Part shown: positions 1 through 13,120 of the stretch, in pieces
How positions within the stretch are numbered: the stretch's first letter is position 1
Layout of the letters: each line of letters starts with the position of its first letter
NCBI GenBank assembly: GCA_036873135.1
Contig: JAPTYO010000007.1
Location: 10,460,763-10,524,762 of the forward strand
Length of the DNA: 64,000 bases
DNA from: Clarkia xantiana subsp. parviflora
Taxonomy: Eukaryota; Streptophyta; Magnoliopsida; Myrtales; Onagraceae
Direction of reading: 5' to 3'
Program-made: the position numbers and the translations under genes
The notes under the pieces: model-generated
The model's input: only the letters and a program-made list of their open reading frames with translations
Database searches by the model: none
Told to the model about the DNA's origin: nothing

Positions 1-551
1 TTTTTTTTTTGTTTTTTTAGAAAATGCAAGAAGATGAATGCATGAGAATAAAAATTACACAGTTAAAAAAAAATTTACAGTTTTCCTGATAACTCTTTTT
101 TACAACAACAAAAAAACATGGATAAAACACATCGTGTTAGGGGGTAAAAAATGTGTGGCTTAGCTCTACAAGGTAGGTTCCACTGATAGGTTCCCGACAA
201 GGTGGTTTCCTCACCCCATCATAGGGATCATAAGACCTTCACAAGCGAGTGGAGTTGTTCTGAGTCGTTCCGGCGGCTCGGCCGCGCGGTCGTACCCTTA
301 CTAACTCTCCGGGGTTCCTAGTTACCCTGGGATTTAAGCGTTTTGGATATTATACTAAAGTGGTGTGTGCGAGTTCAAATAATGCCACAAAAGAAAAATG
401 TTAACTAATTACTCTAAAAATATGTACCTGTCACACAAAAAAACAAAGTTAGAATGGTGAAGATAATAAAATATGAAAACTCAAAAAACATGGCAATAAG
501 CGAATACAATGAGCCCGAACCCTCTAAACTTCCCCAGCAGAGTCGCCAAAT
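1..551 (-). mobile_element. Interior of Tat/Ogre-like LTR retrotransposon (partial)
   Basis: This stretch lies directly downstream, on the minus strand, of a putative LTR and its primer-binding site, so it reads as the untranslated leader and start of the interior of a retrotransposon that continues beyond the left edge. No long reading frame is present; the 68-aa ORF at 414-620 crosses the LTR border and looks random. A GC-richer patch at about 165-340 has no recognisable coding content. Assignment to the Tat/Ogre group rests on the primer-binding site and LTR ends only. Confidence 0.45.
531..551 (-). other. Putative retrotransposon primer-binding site
   Basis: Read on the minus strand the bases are TGGCGACTCTGCTGGGGA (positions 548-531), two or three bases after the terminal CA of the LTR at 552. 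A tRNA-Arg-type primer site starting TGGCGACTC is what I recall for Tat/Ogre-type Ty3/Gypsy elements. The position next to an LTR end is seen; the tRNA identity is recalled family knowledge and unchecked. Confidence 0.5.
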
Positions 552-2309
<1,758 letters not shown>

Positions 2310-2526
2310 GTTGTGACAATTTTTCTAATGATAAATAATAATATACTTTGTAAAGTAATGCTAAATTTATAACTTGGGGTCGGATTTTTTTTTCTTCCAG
2401 TTAATGGAGTTGTAATATACAAAACAATAATCCAACTGTTTAATATATAGACCCATTGATTTGCGTTGTATGTCTAAAACATGCTCAAAGTGCAATAACA
2501 AATCGTCATTTTTCACTACAAGAATT

Positions 2527-3130
2527 AAGGATTATTGCGACGATCAAAATCGTTGCAATAACCCCGAAAATCGTTGCAATATGTATGTTGCGATGACAAA
2601 TTGTCGCAATAACTTTGTCACTATAGACCCCTAGCAATAGGTCCTTATTGCGACAAAAAGAGCAGTCATCGCAATAGAGTGTACTCTATTGCGAGAACGA
2701 TTATCAACACATCTGCGAGATTAGTTGTCGCAATTGATATATCTATTGCGGGGATTTGATAACTTTGTTGCGATGAAAATTTTAAAATTATTGTCGCAGT
2801 TGGTACATGTATTGTGAGGATTCATCAATTCGGTTGCGATGAGATATTTAAAGTTATCGTCGCAATTTCTATCCTTATAGCGAGGATTTGATAACTTTAT
2901 TGCGACAACACATCTAAAAATTGTTGTCTATTGCTTGGATCTTTTAATTCACTTGTGATGATAAAAATATAAAATCATCACAATAAGTATTTAATGCGAC
3001 GAGTGATATTTTTATTGTGGCGGTAAATTTTGACATATCGTCGCAACAAATAAAGTTAAAAACTTGTTGCAACGATATGTCATCGCAATATAGGTTTGTA
3101 ATTTTTGTATTGTTGATAAATTTTCATTGC
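2527..3130. repeat. Left subterminal repeat array of the CACTA element
   Basis: There are many degenerate copies, in both orientations, of a roughly 10-bp motif ATTGCGACGA / TTGTCGCAAT with variable spacing. In En/Spm-type elements such subterminal motifs are binding sites for the element's DNA-binding protein; that role is inferred here from position and repetition. Confidence 0.8.
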
Positions 3131-3354
3131 AATAGAAATATTAATTTAATTATTAAAGATAATTTGGAATAAATATAATTATAACTACATGATTAAAATG
3201 ACTAATATTATAAAAAAAAATCGACAATTAAATATAATCAGGTCTAGAATACCCATATAAACTACTTATTCGACATTACTAAAGTCTAATAACATGCATA
3301 CAGATAAGTTTATTGTGACATAAAAGTGTCCAAATACTAAAAAAATGCAACTAG

Positions 3355-3597
3355 CTAACACAGAGGTATTCCTGAAATGTTGAACAACTTCATTAGTAGC
3401 ATCCCTCTCGTATTCCTGAAATGTTGAACAACTTCATTAGTAGCATCCCTCTCAAATACATTGACATGTTGCTCACCATGAACATCATTTAGAACATTCA
3501 TCATATCGTCTCGTGCACAGCTCGGTTGGGCGTCGTCATCAACATCACACGAACTTGGCTCCGCATGGTGTACCCATGTGCAATAATTTGAGTCCAT
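3355..3597 (-). pseudogene. Fragment resembling CACTA transposase (TNP2-like)
   Basis: An 80-aa frame begins MDSNYCTWVHHAEPSSCDVD and continues with an acidic, Asp-rich stretch and a DDMMNVLND segment. This resembles the N-terminal region of plant CACTA TNPD/TNP2 transposases, which start with a W-x-H-H/G-E motif followed by acidic residues. It is far shorter than a real transposase. Its 3' part carries an exact 44-bp tandem duplication (3366-3409 and 3410-3453) that shifts the frame. The identity is by eye and modest; the location inside a CACTA element supports it. Confidence 0.45.
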
Positions 3598-5939
3598 TCT
3601 GTTCTGAATGAGGTGAACTTTGATTTCTTCGACACTCTAATAAGAAATGTTACAACATTTTATACGTACACAATATTTTTCCATTAGACATGTTATTTTC
3701 TTTTGACATATCAATAACATCAATAAAATAATAATAAATACTCAATTAATGGTATACTTACACCCAAATAAGATAAACTATACAGTTAAATTATAAAAAA
3801 AAAATTAAATAATATATTCAAATAAAGTAGAAAAGTCTCAGACCTACGATGTTAAAGAGAAATCTAAGTCTTATTTACTATTTTTATAATTTCAAACAAT
3901 ATAAAATATAATTAGGTTAATTTCTTTTCCATATTAGAAGATAAGGATATAGCATGCATATAGGCACGTAGCATATTTCAGCAAAAAAAAAATATATATA
4001 TATATATATAGGCACGTAGCATTCTTTGTAAGCCAAGTGTGATGGTCGTTTTTAAAGAAGAAAAAAAGTTACTAACTAATTAATAAAGACTTGCTTTAGA
4101 TCTCACATTTTCTTTAATCCCTGCATGCTTCGACAAAACTGTGCTAAAAAACACGCATATGATAAACAAAGCTTTGGCTTTAGGCCTCACAAAATAATAG
4201 GCCTCAATTTTTTAATTATTAATATCATTAATTTGTTTTTTTTAACTGAAAATTACAAGTGTTTAATGCTAGTTGTCATGTGATTTTAGGGAAAAGTAAT
4301 TATTATTACTAACAAAAATTAATTGTCATAATTACTTTTCTTAGAAAGGGGCTGAATTTATATCATATGCTGTTATTCGGCACAATATCATATGTTGTAA
4401 TTTTAAATTCTAACTACCTTATTAAGGCTAATTAAGTTAGGAGTGACATTTTATAAAGCATTAAATAATTTGAGTCAAATGTTGGCAGAAAAATAAGAGT
4501 CAAATGAACTATAATATTTTTCTCAAATTATTTACTTCAGTGAGATTTTAACTCTAAAGTGAATGAACTTCAATATTATTATTAAATAATAAATGTTCAT
4601 GTTTTTTTTGCCGAAAAATGTTCTTTTTTACTACGAATAAATATCAATTTAAGATTAAGTTGATTAATAATATCTTAAAAAAATATAAATGAAAAATAAA
4701 ATACTTAAAACGTATGGTAATCTTAATTCAAGTTTCCTTTTGAAAATTCAAAAAAAAAAAAAATTGTAACAGAAATACTATACATAAAAGCCACTAAATA
4801 AAATTTCGCGTTAGGCAGAAACAAGAATTACGAATTCAGTATATGCAGAATCAGGGTATAGAGGTGCTACCGGGATAGGATGGGGACAGTTGGAGCGACA
4901 GGACGTGGACAGCATGGGCAGCAGCACGGAGGCAAATTTACAATAGGACAGTGACAAAACTGCAGCAGATCGGGGACGAACTTGTTCAAAGATCTCTGAG
5001 GGCTTCTATCTCTTCTCTTATCGCTTTGTGTTTGCAGAGCATTATTGTGTTTGCATTGCCTGATTTTGTTTGCTGAGACTGTGTTTATTCATGGTAAATT
5101 TATTTGGCCACCAAATTTCTATATGTTTATGCGGTAAATTTACTTTAGAAGGAAATAGTATATATTTCCAAGCTGCTTAAAAGGAAAGGCATTAAATACA
5201 GACTTTTCTATACAATTTCGAAAATTTTCTTACTCATGGTTAAAAATGGAAATATATAGATTTAAAGAGTTCCTAGTTATGTTATTAGCAGAAGCGTAGG
5301 TGACATGAATTTTTAAATAAATCGGGGTCGAATATACTAATACTCTTCGATTGGGTTCTACAACTGGAAATCAAAACGGTACTAGCAGTCCCTATCAATT
5401 AGACATACTAATAAAGCAGATTATTTTGATAAATCAATGTGAATTAGGACCAAAACTAGAATTTCATGAAGCAATACTCTAAAATTAATCACGGATCATA
5501 AACTGACCCAATTACAAATAAGAACTCCCAAGTCAAGTTATCCCCTTTGATCAGTACCAAAATAGTGATTATAGATATATTTTGTCGGTGCATCCACGTG
5601 TGTGACTGTGCGAGCGAGCAGTTTGATCTCCATATTATTTGTAAACGATATGTTCTCCATGCTTGTCGGAAGCCAGTGGAGCTTCCCGAGACCCGTCGAT
5701 CCGAACAAATGGCATGCTGATAAGTTTTTTTATTTGTGATAAGCTTGTTGATAATGTGTCATCCTGGTGAATATAATCCAAGGACTAAGAAAAAAAAATT
5801 AGTCCTCGGAGTTTAAAATTTTATAATTGTTACCTATGAGATAATTTTTATTGTCATATTATAAACACTTATAATTAGCCCAGTTGAGTTTTTGCAAAAA
5901 TAATAATAATCGGACAGTATGATTAAAAGGTTTAAGTTT

Positions 5940-6425
5940 TTACTGAGTAAAAAAAAGTTTTGTGTAATTTGAAGAATTTTGAAGCTTTGTATGTTTTAGG
6001 AATTAATTTTTTGAGTTTAATACTAAAGGTTTGGAATTTAAGGCGTTGGGTATTAAGGTCTTAATATTTAGAGTTTAAATTTTGAATATTAAGTTTTAAT
6101 GTTAATAGTGTTTAATGTTTAATATTTCAAGGTTTAAGGTTTAGAGATTTTAGGGTTTTAGAGTTTAGAATTTAAGATTTACGATTTACGATTTCAAGAT
6201 TTAGAATTTAAGATTTTAATATTTTGATTTGAAGGTTTAAGGTATTAATGTTTGAAATATTAAAGTATTAAGGTTTTAAGTATTAAAGTTTAGAATTTAA
6301 GGTTTATAGTTTAAGGTATAATGTATGAAGGTTTTAAGGTTTTGAGTGTTAAGGTTTTAAGGTTTTTATGGGTTGAGATTTAAGGTTTATGATTTAGAGT
6401 TTAAGGTTTCAGATATAAGGTTTAT
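5940..6425. repeat. TTTAAGG-type low-complexity array
   Basis: Roughly 480 bp consist almost entirely of degenerate short units of the kind TTTAAGG, TTTTAAGG, TTTAGAG and TTTAGGG. The array resembles decayed telomere-like (TTTAGGG) sequence but lacks perfect runs. It is internal to the CACTA element. No coding potential is seen. Confidence 0.75.
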
Positions 6426-6749
6426 TAAAAAAAGTTTATAAATAGAGATATTTCGAAATATTTTGGAATATAATCAACTAGATGGCTGACCCGTGCGTTG
6501 CGTGGCAAGTAATTTGTTTATATAAATGCTATAATATAATTTAAATAAAAATTTGATATTGATAATTATTTTTATTAGTGTTTTCCATTTAAAATAATGT
6601 ATTCAAGTTAAATGTAATGCGACTACATATTTGAGGCGTATATATATAGGCTTATATAACTTATTTTAATATGTGTAAACATATATATGTTTTTTTTTCC
6701 ATGAAAATTCAATTCATTATTTTTATTTCTTAGTTAATAGCTTTATGCA

Positions 6750-7555
6750 TATGATATTACGATTTTTTGTATAATTATTACAATAAACCTAATCTATTGT
6801 GAGGATAATTGACCATCGTAATAAACTCAATCTATTGTGAGGATAATGGATCATTATAATATATTGCGTGTTCATCCAATTGATTTCATGGTAAGGTTGC
6901 CATCAATTTTTTTGTGCGAATTTTGTTATTGCGAGAAGGAATCGTCGCAACTGTATAAAACACTTCCTTCCAATAAACTCATCCTATTGCAACAATATGC
7001 ACTCCTAACAATAGATTTGGTGTCGTCGCAATTAGATATTACACATCATCGCAACGAATCAATTCTATTGCGACGACATATTGTCATAGCTAAAGATTTA
7101 GCATCGTCACAATTATTTTTCTGTAGATAATTGACGCCAATTATTTTGTGGAATTTTTTTATTGCGAGAACTGGTTGTTACAATTGGATGTTCCATATCC
7201 TAGCAATAAAATAATTCTATTGCGATGTTATATAGTCATCGTAATAGATTACATGTCGTCGCAATTGATTATTCGAAGTGGGAAATTTGTATTGTGAGAA
7301 ACATTCGTCGCAATTGGATATTACATATCCTCGCAATAAACTCATTCTTTTGCGATGATAAGCTATCCTTGCAACATATTTATCTTCGACGCAATAGTTT
7401 TTTCTATTGCGATGACCTGTCGTCGCGATTGATATTGCAATGATGTTCTCGTCATTTCTACACGGTATGCGACGAAAAGTTTAAGTCGTCGCAATAGACA
7501 CGATCTATAGCGAGGACACGATGTCATCACAATAGAAATTGTAGCAATAGACTAA
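6750..7555. repeat. Right subterminal repeat array of the CACTA element
   Basis: This holds the same ATTGCGACGA / TTGTCGCAAT family as the left array, with about 20 recognisable degenerate copies including TCGTCGCAAT. The frames at 6837-7130 and 7225-7443 lie wholly in this repeat and are not genes. Confidence 0.8.
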
Positions 7556-7765
7556 ATTTCTTGTAGTGTTTTTTACCCAATTATCTTGTTCACTAATTTC
7601 ACTAATTAATTTCTTCAAACTACGTGCAACACATTTGTGCTGACACCTAATATAAATCAGACAAACATAAAGATGGCAACAAGTTGGAAATAATTATTTC
7701 ATTTGACAGAAAAGAAATATGTGGAGAAAACTAGTAAATACTAATTAAGTACAATTGTGTAAGTG

Positions 7766-10700
7766 CTATATAAAATAGTTAACAACGACAGGGAACGATA
7801 ATCCTCTATCGCCGATAACAATCGTATGGTTCCCCGAAGGAAGGACGCTGTAAGCTCGATAATCCACAATTCCCAAAGCCTTGCATGCATCCATCTGAAA
7901 GTTGACCTTCTGCTTCCCTCCGGCGTTGACCGCGACCCTCTTGAATCCAATAACTTGTTTGATGTGCGTTTTTGCGATTCCTTTGGGTGGTTGAGAATAC
8001 ACGATCACAACCTCATTCCCGTCCTTTAAACCAACGTTGTTAACCTCAACCTCGAACTCGATTTTGAGAGTAGTGCAGTCAAGGAGGTCATCGATCGCAA
8101 TGGCGGCACACGGGATTGGCTTGGGGTAGCCGTTGGTGTATTCTAGATCGTGGCAGTGCTGAAACTTGTTCAACTTGATGTTTAAGGCGTTGTTTGATCG
8201 GGTTATTAGGGTGTAAGTGAAATTGGTATAGCTAAGGCCGTAACCAAATGGATAGACGGTCGAACCGTTGAAGAACTTGTAGGTCCGACCAGGATAACCC
8301 AAATTGTCGACCGGTCGGAGTTGCATGGATGTCATGGGAAGTTTGTCCACGTAAGACGCCTCATGCCATGTCAAGGGTAATCTTCCACCTATAAATAAAA
8401 CCAACAATTAATAACAAGTATATATATAAGGATGATGCCACAATGTACAATTTTTTTTTTTTTTGCCAAAAAGGATTATGCTAGTAGGAGCGACTCTATA
8501 TGCCAATTTCACTATGTAATGTTCGGACTTTCATGCTCATGGTTTCAGGTTTTTTCATACCAGACTTAGTAAACAACCAGCGCATGTACTGTCTCTGTCA
8601 ACGTAATTAACCTAGTCTAGTATAGTCAAGAGGCCGGCCAACTAAGTCCTATTTTACTCGACACTCCTCATATGTCTGACGTACTATCTAGGCTAGACGA
8701 GACTTGTTTTTTTAAACAAGTCACTGCGAGGGGTTTCAAACTTGGAACTTCGGAGATAAACCATATGGAAGTAAGTCTTCTAACCACTAGATTACTACTG
8801 CGGGTGTTACAATATTGTTAAAGGTAGGTTTATTAATTTATAGAGAGATATTATTACCAGGGTTATATTTTCCGAAAATAACGTCTGCGATAGCTTGGCC
8901 ACCTTCTTCTCCGGGATATCCTGCCCACAAAATGGAAACGATCTTTGGACTATCCCTAGCAAATGAAATGTCGACTCCACCAGCAGACATAATCACGAGA
9001 ATGACTGGACCTCTAGAAACCTCGGCAACTCGCTCGATCATCTGTCTTTGATAACCCGGGAGGAGTAGATTGGTTCGGTCTAAGTTCTCTGCTTCCACGG
9101 ATAGGTCAAGACCCACCAAAATGATAGTGGCATCAGCCTCCTTCGCAGCATTTACCGCATACACTACGAGACTGTCGTTCTTGCATGCAACGTCGCATCC
9201 TTGTTGGTACGTTATATTCGCATATTTTGACAAACCATCCATTGGCGAAGTATATCGACACGGGATACCTTCAAAAGAAAGGAATTTCAGCATCTTGTTC
9301 CCTAATTTGAAGTATAATTATAAGAACCCTAATTTGATAGAATATATACCTGCATAGTTCCCGATCATGGCAGTGGTCGCATTAGAATGCGGTCCGACCA
9401 CGGCGATTTTCTTTATCAGCTGGTTGCTTAAAGGTAATGTTCCGTTGATGTTTTTCAATAGAACAATGCCTTGTCTAGCGGCTTGCGTCGCGAGCTCGAT
9501 ATTGTCTTTGTTGCAAACATCATTCACGCCAAGGTTATCATAATCGGATAGTCCATCAAAGTAACCAAGCCGCATGAGCACAACATATAGGTAGTTCAAG
9601 GATGTGTCGATATCCTTCTCCTGAACCTTTCCTTGAGCCACAGAGTTAGCTGTGTAGTTGGTATAGTAAAAGCCACAATCCAAATCCAAGCCTGTTCAGA
9701 TGAATAATATTAAAATTAGCTAGGGTTAGGGTTTCAAAAAATGAAATGCAAGTACCTCAACAATGGAAATCATTAGTGGCTTACCTGCTTTCAATGTCCG
9801 GGCAACCGCATCCTCTTTTGTGTCGTTGAGAAACTTGTGATCATCGACCATTACTTGGATTGAATCACAGTCTGAAACAATGTAACCGTTGAGACCCCAT
9901 TCTCCTCGAATAGTTTCTCTCAGTAGCCGACTATCGGCACAGGTTGGAACGCCATTCACGCGATTGTAAGAGCACATAACACTGCTTACATCGCCGTCCC
10001 TGATACACATCTCAAATGGTGGTAGAAAAGTCTCTTTCATATCTTGCTCAGTCACCTTAATTAACCGCAAACTAAAATTATTAGTCAAAAAAAGATGTTG
10101 GTATAATATATATATAGTCCAGAAAAATAAAGAGTTAGATTTATACTCGGGCATCGAAAAATAGTCGGTCGACTCCCTTCCAGTTATCGACATCGTAGGC
10201 TGCATAATGCTTGCAGCACGATGAAACCTTGAGAGGCCGGTGGTTCGGGTTATCGTAACTCTTGGCTCCTTCAACGTCTTGAAGACCACGAACGTAGTTA
10301 GCACCATAGACTCCGACCACAAACGGGTCTTCTCCAGGAGTCTCGGTGATTCTGCCCCATCTCGGGTCGCGCACAACATTAACATTAGGGCTCCAAAATG
10401 TGAGTCCACTCCGCCCTAAGTTATACATAGCTCGAGCTTCGGTCGAGACAGCCTATATACATAATAAACATACTTAGATCAATATATATTCGTTTATATT
10501 AGAGCATAAAATAAATAATAAATTATTGTATGACTCAGATTTACTATGTGACAGCGATGTGTGGTACATCTTTATCCAATAAAAATACATTAGCTTTTAC
10601 ATTTTCAATAGATTCCAAAACACGTTTCATTGGACAAGGATGTACCACGTTACCGCCACGTGGTACAACTGAGGCATAAAATAATTTCTGAAAATAGATG

Positions 10701-11250
10701 GTATGTGTTTTGTCACATATTAACTAGAAAACATGGGTTACTATATAAAAAGGAAAGAGTTTGGAGCGCATGCATGCATTACCTGACCAATCTGTTTCCA
10801 GAGAGAGTCATTGAAGGATGCTGCAGTTAAGATTACGGTGGGGAAGCTAGTGGCTCCAGGTATAAGATGGTCAAAGACTGTCCCAAAACCGACATGGGAG
10901 ATTCCATGAAGCGCCTCCGACCACCACTCGTACTTTGGCAACCCGAGTCTCGGGACCCCAATAGCCGTATTCACGAGCTGTTGAACCTTCTCGGCTAGAG
11001 TCATTTGCTTGATCAGGTCCCTTGCCCTAACTTCGTAGGGCAGGGACGAGTCACAGAACACGAACGACTTAATATCTAGTCCCAAGGCACTGTATCTCTT
11101 AGGGTCACAAACGAACGTGAAGTTCCTTTGAGTATTTGACGACGCGACATTACTGTCGTTTTTGGTTTTAGTACGATGGTCGTCGGATGCTGCATTTGCA
11201 GAAATGAGAAGAAGAAGAAAGAGTGAGAGAGCTATGGTGTTGAAATCCAT
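7766..11250 (-). CDS. GH3 beta-xylosidase / alpha-L-arabinofuranosidase, paralogue A (six exons)
   Basis: A secreted family-3 glycoside hydrolase, 806 aa as assembled, expected to remove xylose and/or arabinose from cell-wall xylan and arabinan. Exons by GT-AG joins that keep frame: 11250-10783, 10452-10147, 10055-9785, 9691-9350, 9268-8858, 8388-7766. A signal peptide ([20 protein letters not shown]) opens the protein. Family blocks follow: [38 protein letters not shown] and [10 protein letters not shown], whose first Asp (about residue 320) is the expected nucleophile. The C-terminal domain has [10 protein letters not shown], the likely acid/base region near Glu521-Glu523, and a fibronectin-III-like end. 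The Met at 11250 is chosen because it starts the signal peptide and an in-frame Met at 11346 lies upstream of the TATA box. It resembles the Arabidopsis BXL3/BXL4 type; substrate cannot be read from sequence. Intron 3 (93 bp) is absent from paralogue B, and intron 5 holds a SINE-like repeat. Confidence 0.93.
8520..8808 (-). repeat. SINE-like repeat in intron 5 of GH3 gene A
   Basis: The sequence shares an ordered series of blocks with 11810-12100: TTTCATGCT, CTTAGTAAACA, CATGTACTGTC / CATGCACTGTC, CAACGTA, and an end reading TACTAGACTATCACTGC or similar. On the minus strand the 5' end (GCAGTAGTAATCTAGTGG) resembles a pol III A box and TTTGAAACCCC about 50 bases later resembles a B box, as in tRNA-derived SINEs. 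It accounts for most of the difference in length between this intron (469 bp) and its counterpart in gene B (177 bp). No tail or target duplication was defined. Confidence 0.5.
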
Positions 11251-11321
11251 ACTGTTTTGATGGATAGAGAATAGAATAGAGTATAGAGAGATGTGATTAA
11301 GATGGCTCTGTTGCCACTCAC

Positions 11322-11330
11322 TTATATAAA
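11322..11330 (-). promoter_or_regulatory. TATA box of GH3 gene A
   Basis: TTTATATAAG on the minus strand lies about 75 bases upstream of the ATG at 11250, giving a predicted start of transcription near 11290-11298. This places the longer in-frame Met at 11346 outside the transcript. A CACGT core lies about 50 bases further upstream. Confidence 0.7.
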
Positions 11331-11616
11331 GGAAGAGAGGAAGCATATGTTGTTTTTTAGTTTGGAAACAAACGTGGCACTGACAACATATAATGATAAA
11401 TGGATAAATCTAAAAATGACTACTTTTAACTTTTAAGGAAGCAATTTTATAAGATTAAAAAAAGGAAGCAGTTATATGGTAGGGTATTTTTTATTTGTTG
11501 CAATTGTATGGTAGGTACGTACACCTAAGGTTAGACATGCATTTATCTCAATTATTTATTTACTAATCATTAAGAGGAATTTAGATTAAATGTGAACTTC
11601 TATTACAGTACTTATT

Positions 11617-11730
11617 AAATCGTACTTTGTGCAAAAAATATTTTTCATTTTAAATATATATAAAACAAATTATATAATTATTTTTATATATATTTAAAAT
11701 GAAAAATACTTTTTGCAGAAAGTACGATTT
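11617..11730. repeat. Near-perfect inverted repeat (hairpin) upstream of GH3 gene A
   Basis: Two arms of about 49 bases (11617-11665 and 11682-11730) begin and end with AAATCGTACTTT and AAAGTACGATTT. They differ at about two positions and are separated by an AT-rich loop of about 16 bases. It could be a very small MITE or a small-RNA-producing hairpin. It lies about 370 bp upstream of the GH3 gene A start codon. Confidence 0.8.
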
Positions 11731-11809
11731 GTACTAATGTACGTATGCATGCTTTTGTTGCGGTAAAATGAATTAGTTAATAATGCTGACCCTAATGTCT
11801 ATCATGCTA

Positions 11810-12100
11810 TGAATACTTGTGCTTTTCATGCTTATTGTTTGAGATTTTTTTTTAATTAGGCTTAGTAAACATTTAGTACATGCACTGTCAACGTATAGTC
11901 TCAACAACAACATGACTTGTTAATCTTAATGTTACTCGTATCATCTTATGTCTTTAATGGTATTTGGGTTAACTAATGCTTGATATTTTAATTAAGTCAC
12001 AACAAAGCGACTCCCCATAAAACTTTTAACATGGGCCTTCGTGGACAATCAATATGGAAATAAACGCTATTAATTACTAGACTATCACTGCTAGTTGTTA
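11810..12100 (-). repeat. Second copy of the SINE-like repeat
   Basis: This copy aligns in order and orientation with the copy at 8520-8808 but is more diverged. Shared landmarks are the CTTAGTAAACA block, the CATGCACTGTCAACGTA block and, on the minus strand, a 5' end GCAGTGATAGTCTAG. It lies in the spacer between the two GH3 genes. Confidence 0.45.
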
Positions 12101-12904
12101 AATATTTTATATCAATATGATTTATTTTCATCTACTTTCACATGTAAAATAAAATAAAATAAACTTAGAATTTTGTAGAAGTATTTATGACTCTTGACTG
12201 CATAAAATTTAAATACTATAATAGTAAAGAATGACACATGATAGGTAGAATATAAAAATAAATGAATAAAAAGAAACAAATATATATATCTATAAATCTA
12301 AAAAAAAATATAATTATGCTTCATTAAATTAAATACTAACTTGGATGAAATTGGAAATTTTAAGGTTTGAAATTAATTTTAAGATTTTTTTTTATCCATA
12401 ATGAATATTATTATACCACGTGATGATACGTACATGTACATATGTGATAGATTTGTATAGTCTAACAAGTGGTGTCTCGAACCCCACTTATTGTAAAAGA
12501 AATTATTATTTTTAGAAATGCATGTATATTTCTTGTAATATATTTTTAGAAACCGCTTTAAATATATTTTAACAACCGCTTTAAAGTTTAAGTTTTGTGA
12601 TTAATACTATAGTCATTTATGAATTCTAAAAACAACATATGTAAACTCAATATACACAACTATTAAAATTCTAATAGTTAAAACATTATATGTAGTTTTA
12701 TAAGATAATTTTCATAAAAAATGCATTGAAAAGACTTTACTCATTTTATACGAACATCATGTGCATTATTATTTATTATAATAATGAGTTATGAAGTAGA
12801 TAAAAAAATAAAAAAACTACTAACGATAACAAAATTATTATCATAATAAGCTATAATGATAATACAAAATATTTTGTGTGTTTAATAAATATTAATAAAA
12901 TAAT
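12101..12904. other. AT-rich intergenic sequence, nothing recognised
   Basis: There are no open frames, RNA genes or clear repeats beyond short AT-rich runs. Confidence 0.6.
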
Positions 12905-13105
12905 AACACTTCGTAATGTTGGACGTAATCTCACATTACATCCGTTTTTTAATGTAATCTCACATTACGTTGAATGGAGTTTGGACGTAATCTGAGATTA
13001 CAATGGACATTATATTACAATACACATTACTTCGTTTGGCAAATCAAACAACCTAATGTTGATGTAATGTGGGACGTAATGTGAGATAACATTACATCCA
13101 TCCAA
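12905..13105. repeat. Palindromic ATTACGTCC-rich repeat
   Basis: About 200 bp are built from repeated and inverted copies of GGACGTAATCTCACATTAC and its variants. The outer copies face each other (GGACGTAATCTCACATTACA near 12920; GGACGTAATGTGAGATAAC near 13071). It looks like a small MITE, but no target duplication could be fixed. Confidence 0.45.
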
Positions 13106-13120
13106 GCCTTGATTTTGAGC

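Larger units (their letters stand above)
2514..7568. mobile_element. CACTA (En/Spm) DNA transposon, decayed
   Basis: The left end reads CACTACAAGAA at 2514 and the right end is its exact inverse, TTCTTGTAGTG, ending at 7568. Both are flanked by TTT, the 3-bp duplication typical of CACTA elements. Each end carries several hundred bases of degenerate subterminal repeats built on TTGTCGCAAT / ATTGCGACGA. The 5.05-kb interior has only one short frame resembling transposase, so the element is presumably non-autonomous now. Two GC-richer islands (about 4850-5100 and 5590-5720) could be captured host sequence, but I recognise no product. The right end lies about 200 bp beyond the stop codon of the minus-strand GH3 gene. 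Confidence 0.85.

Noticed and set aside
2527..7555. CRISPR-like array from recurrent TTGTCGCAAT motifs
   Set aside because: Repeats are short, degenerate, in both orientations and irregularly spaced, and lie just inside CACTA ends in a plant genome; they are subterminal repeats.
10741..11346. Upstream Met (11346) as start of GH3 gene A
   Set aside because: It lies upstream of the TATA box and would put 32 extra residues before a clear signal peptide.
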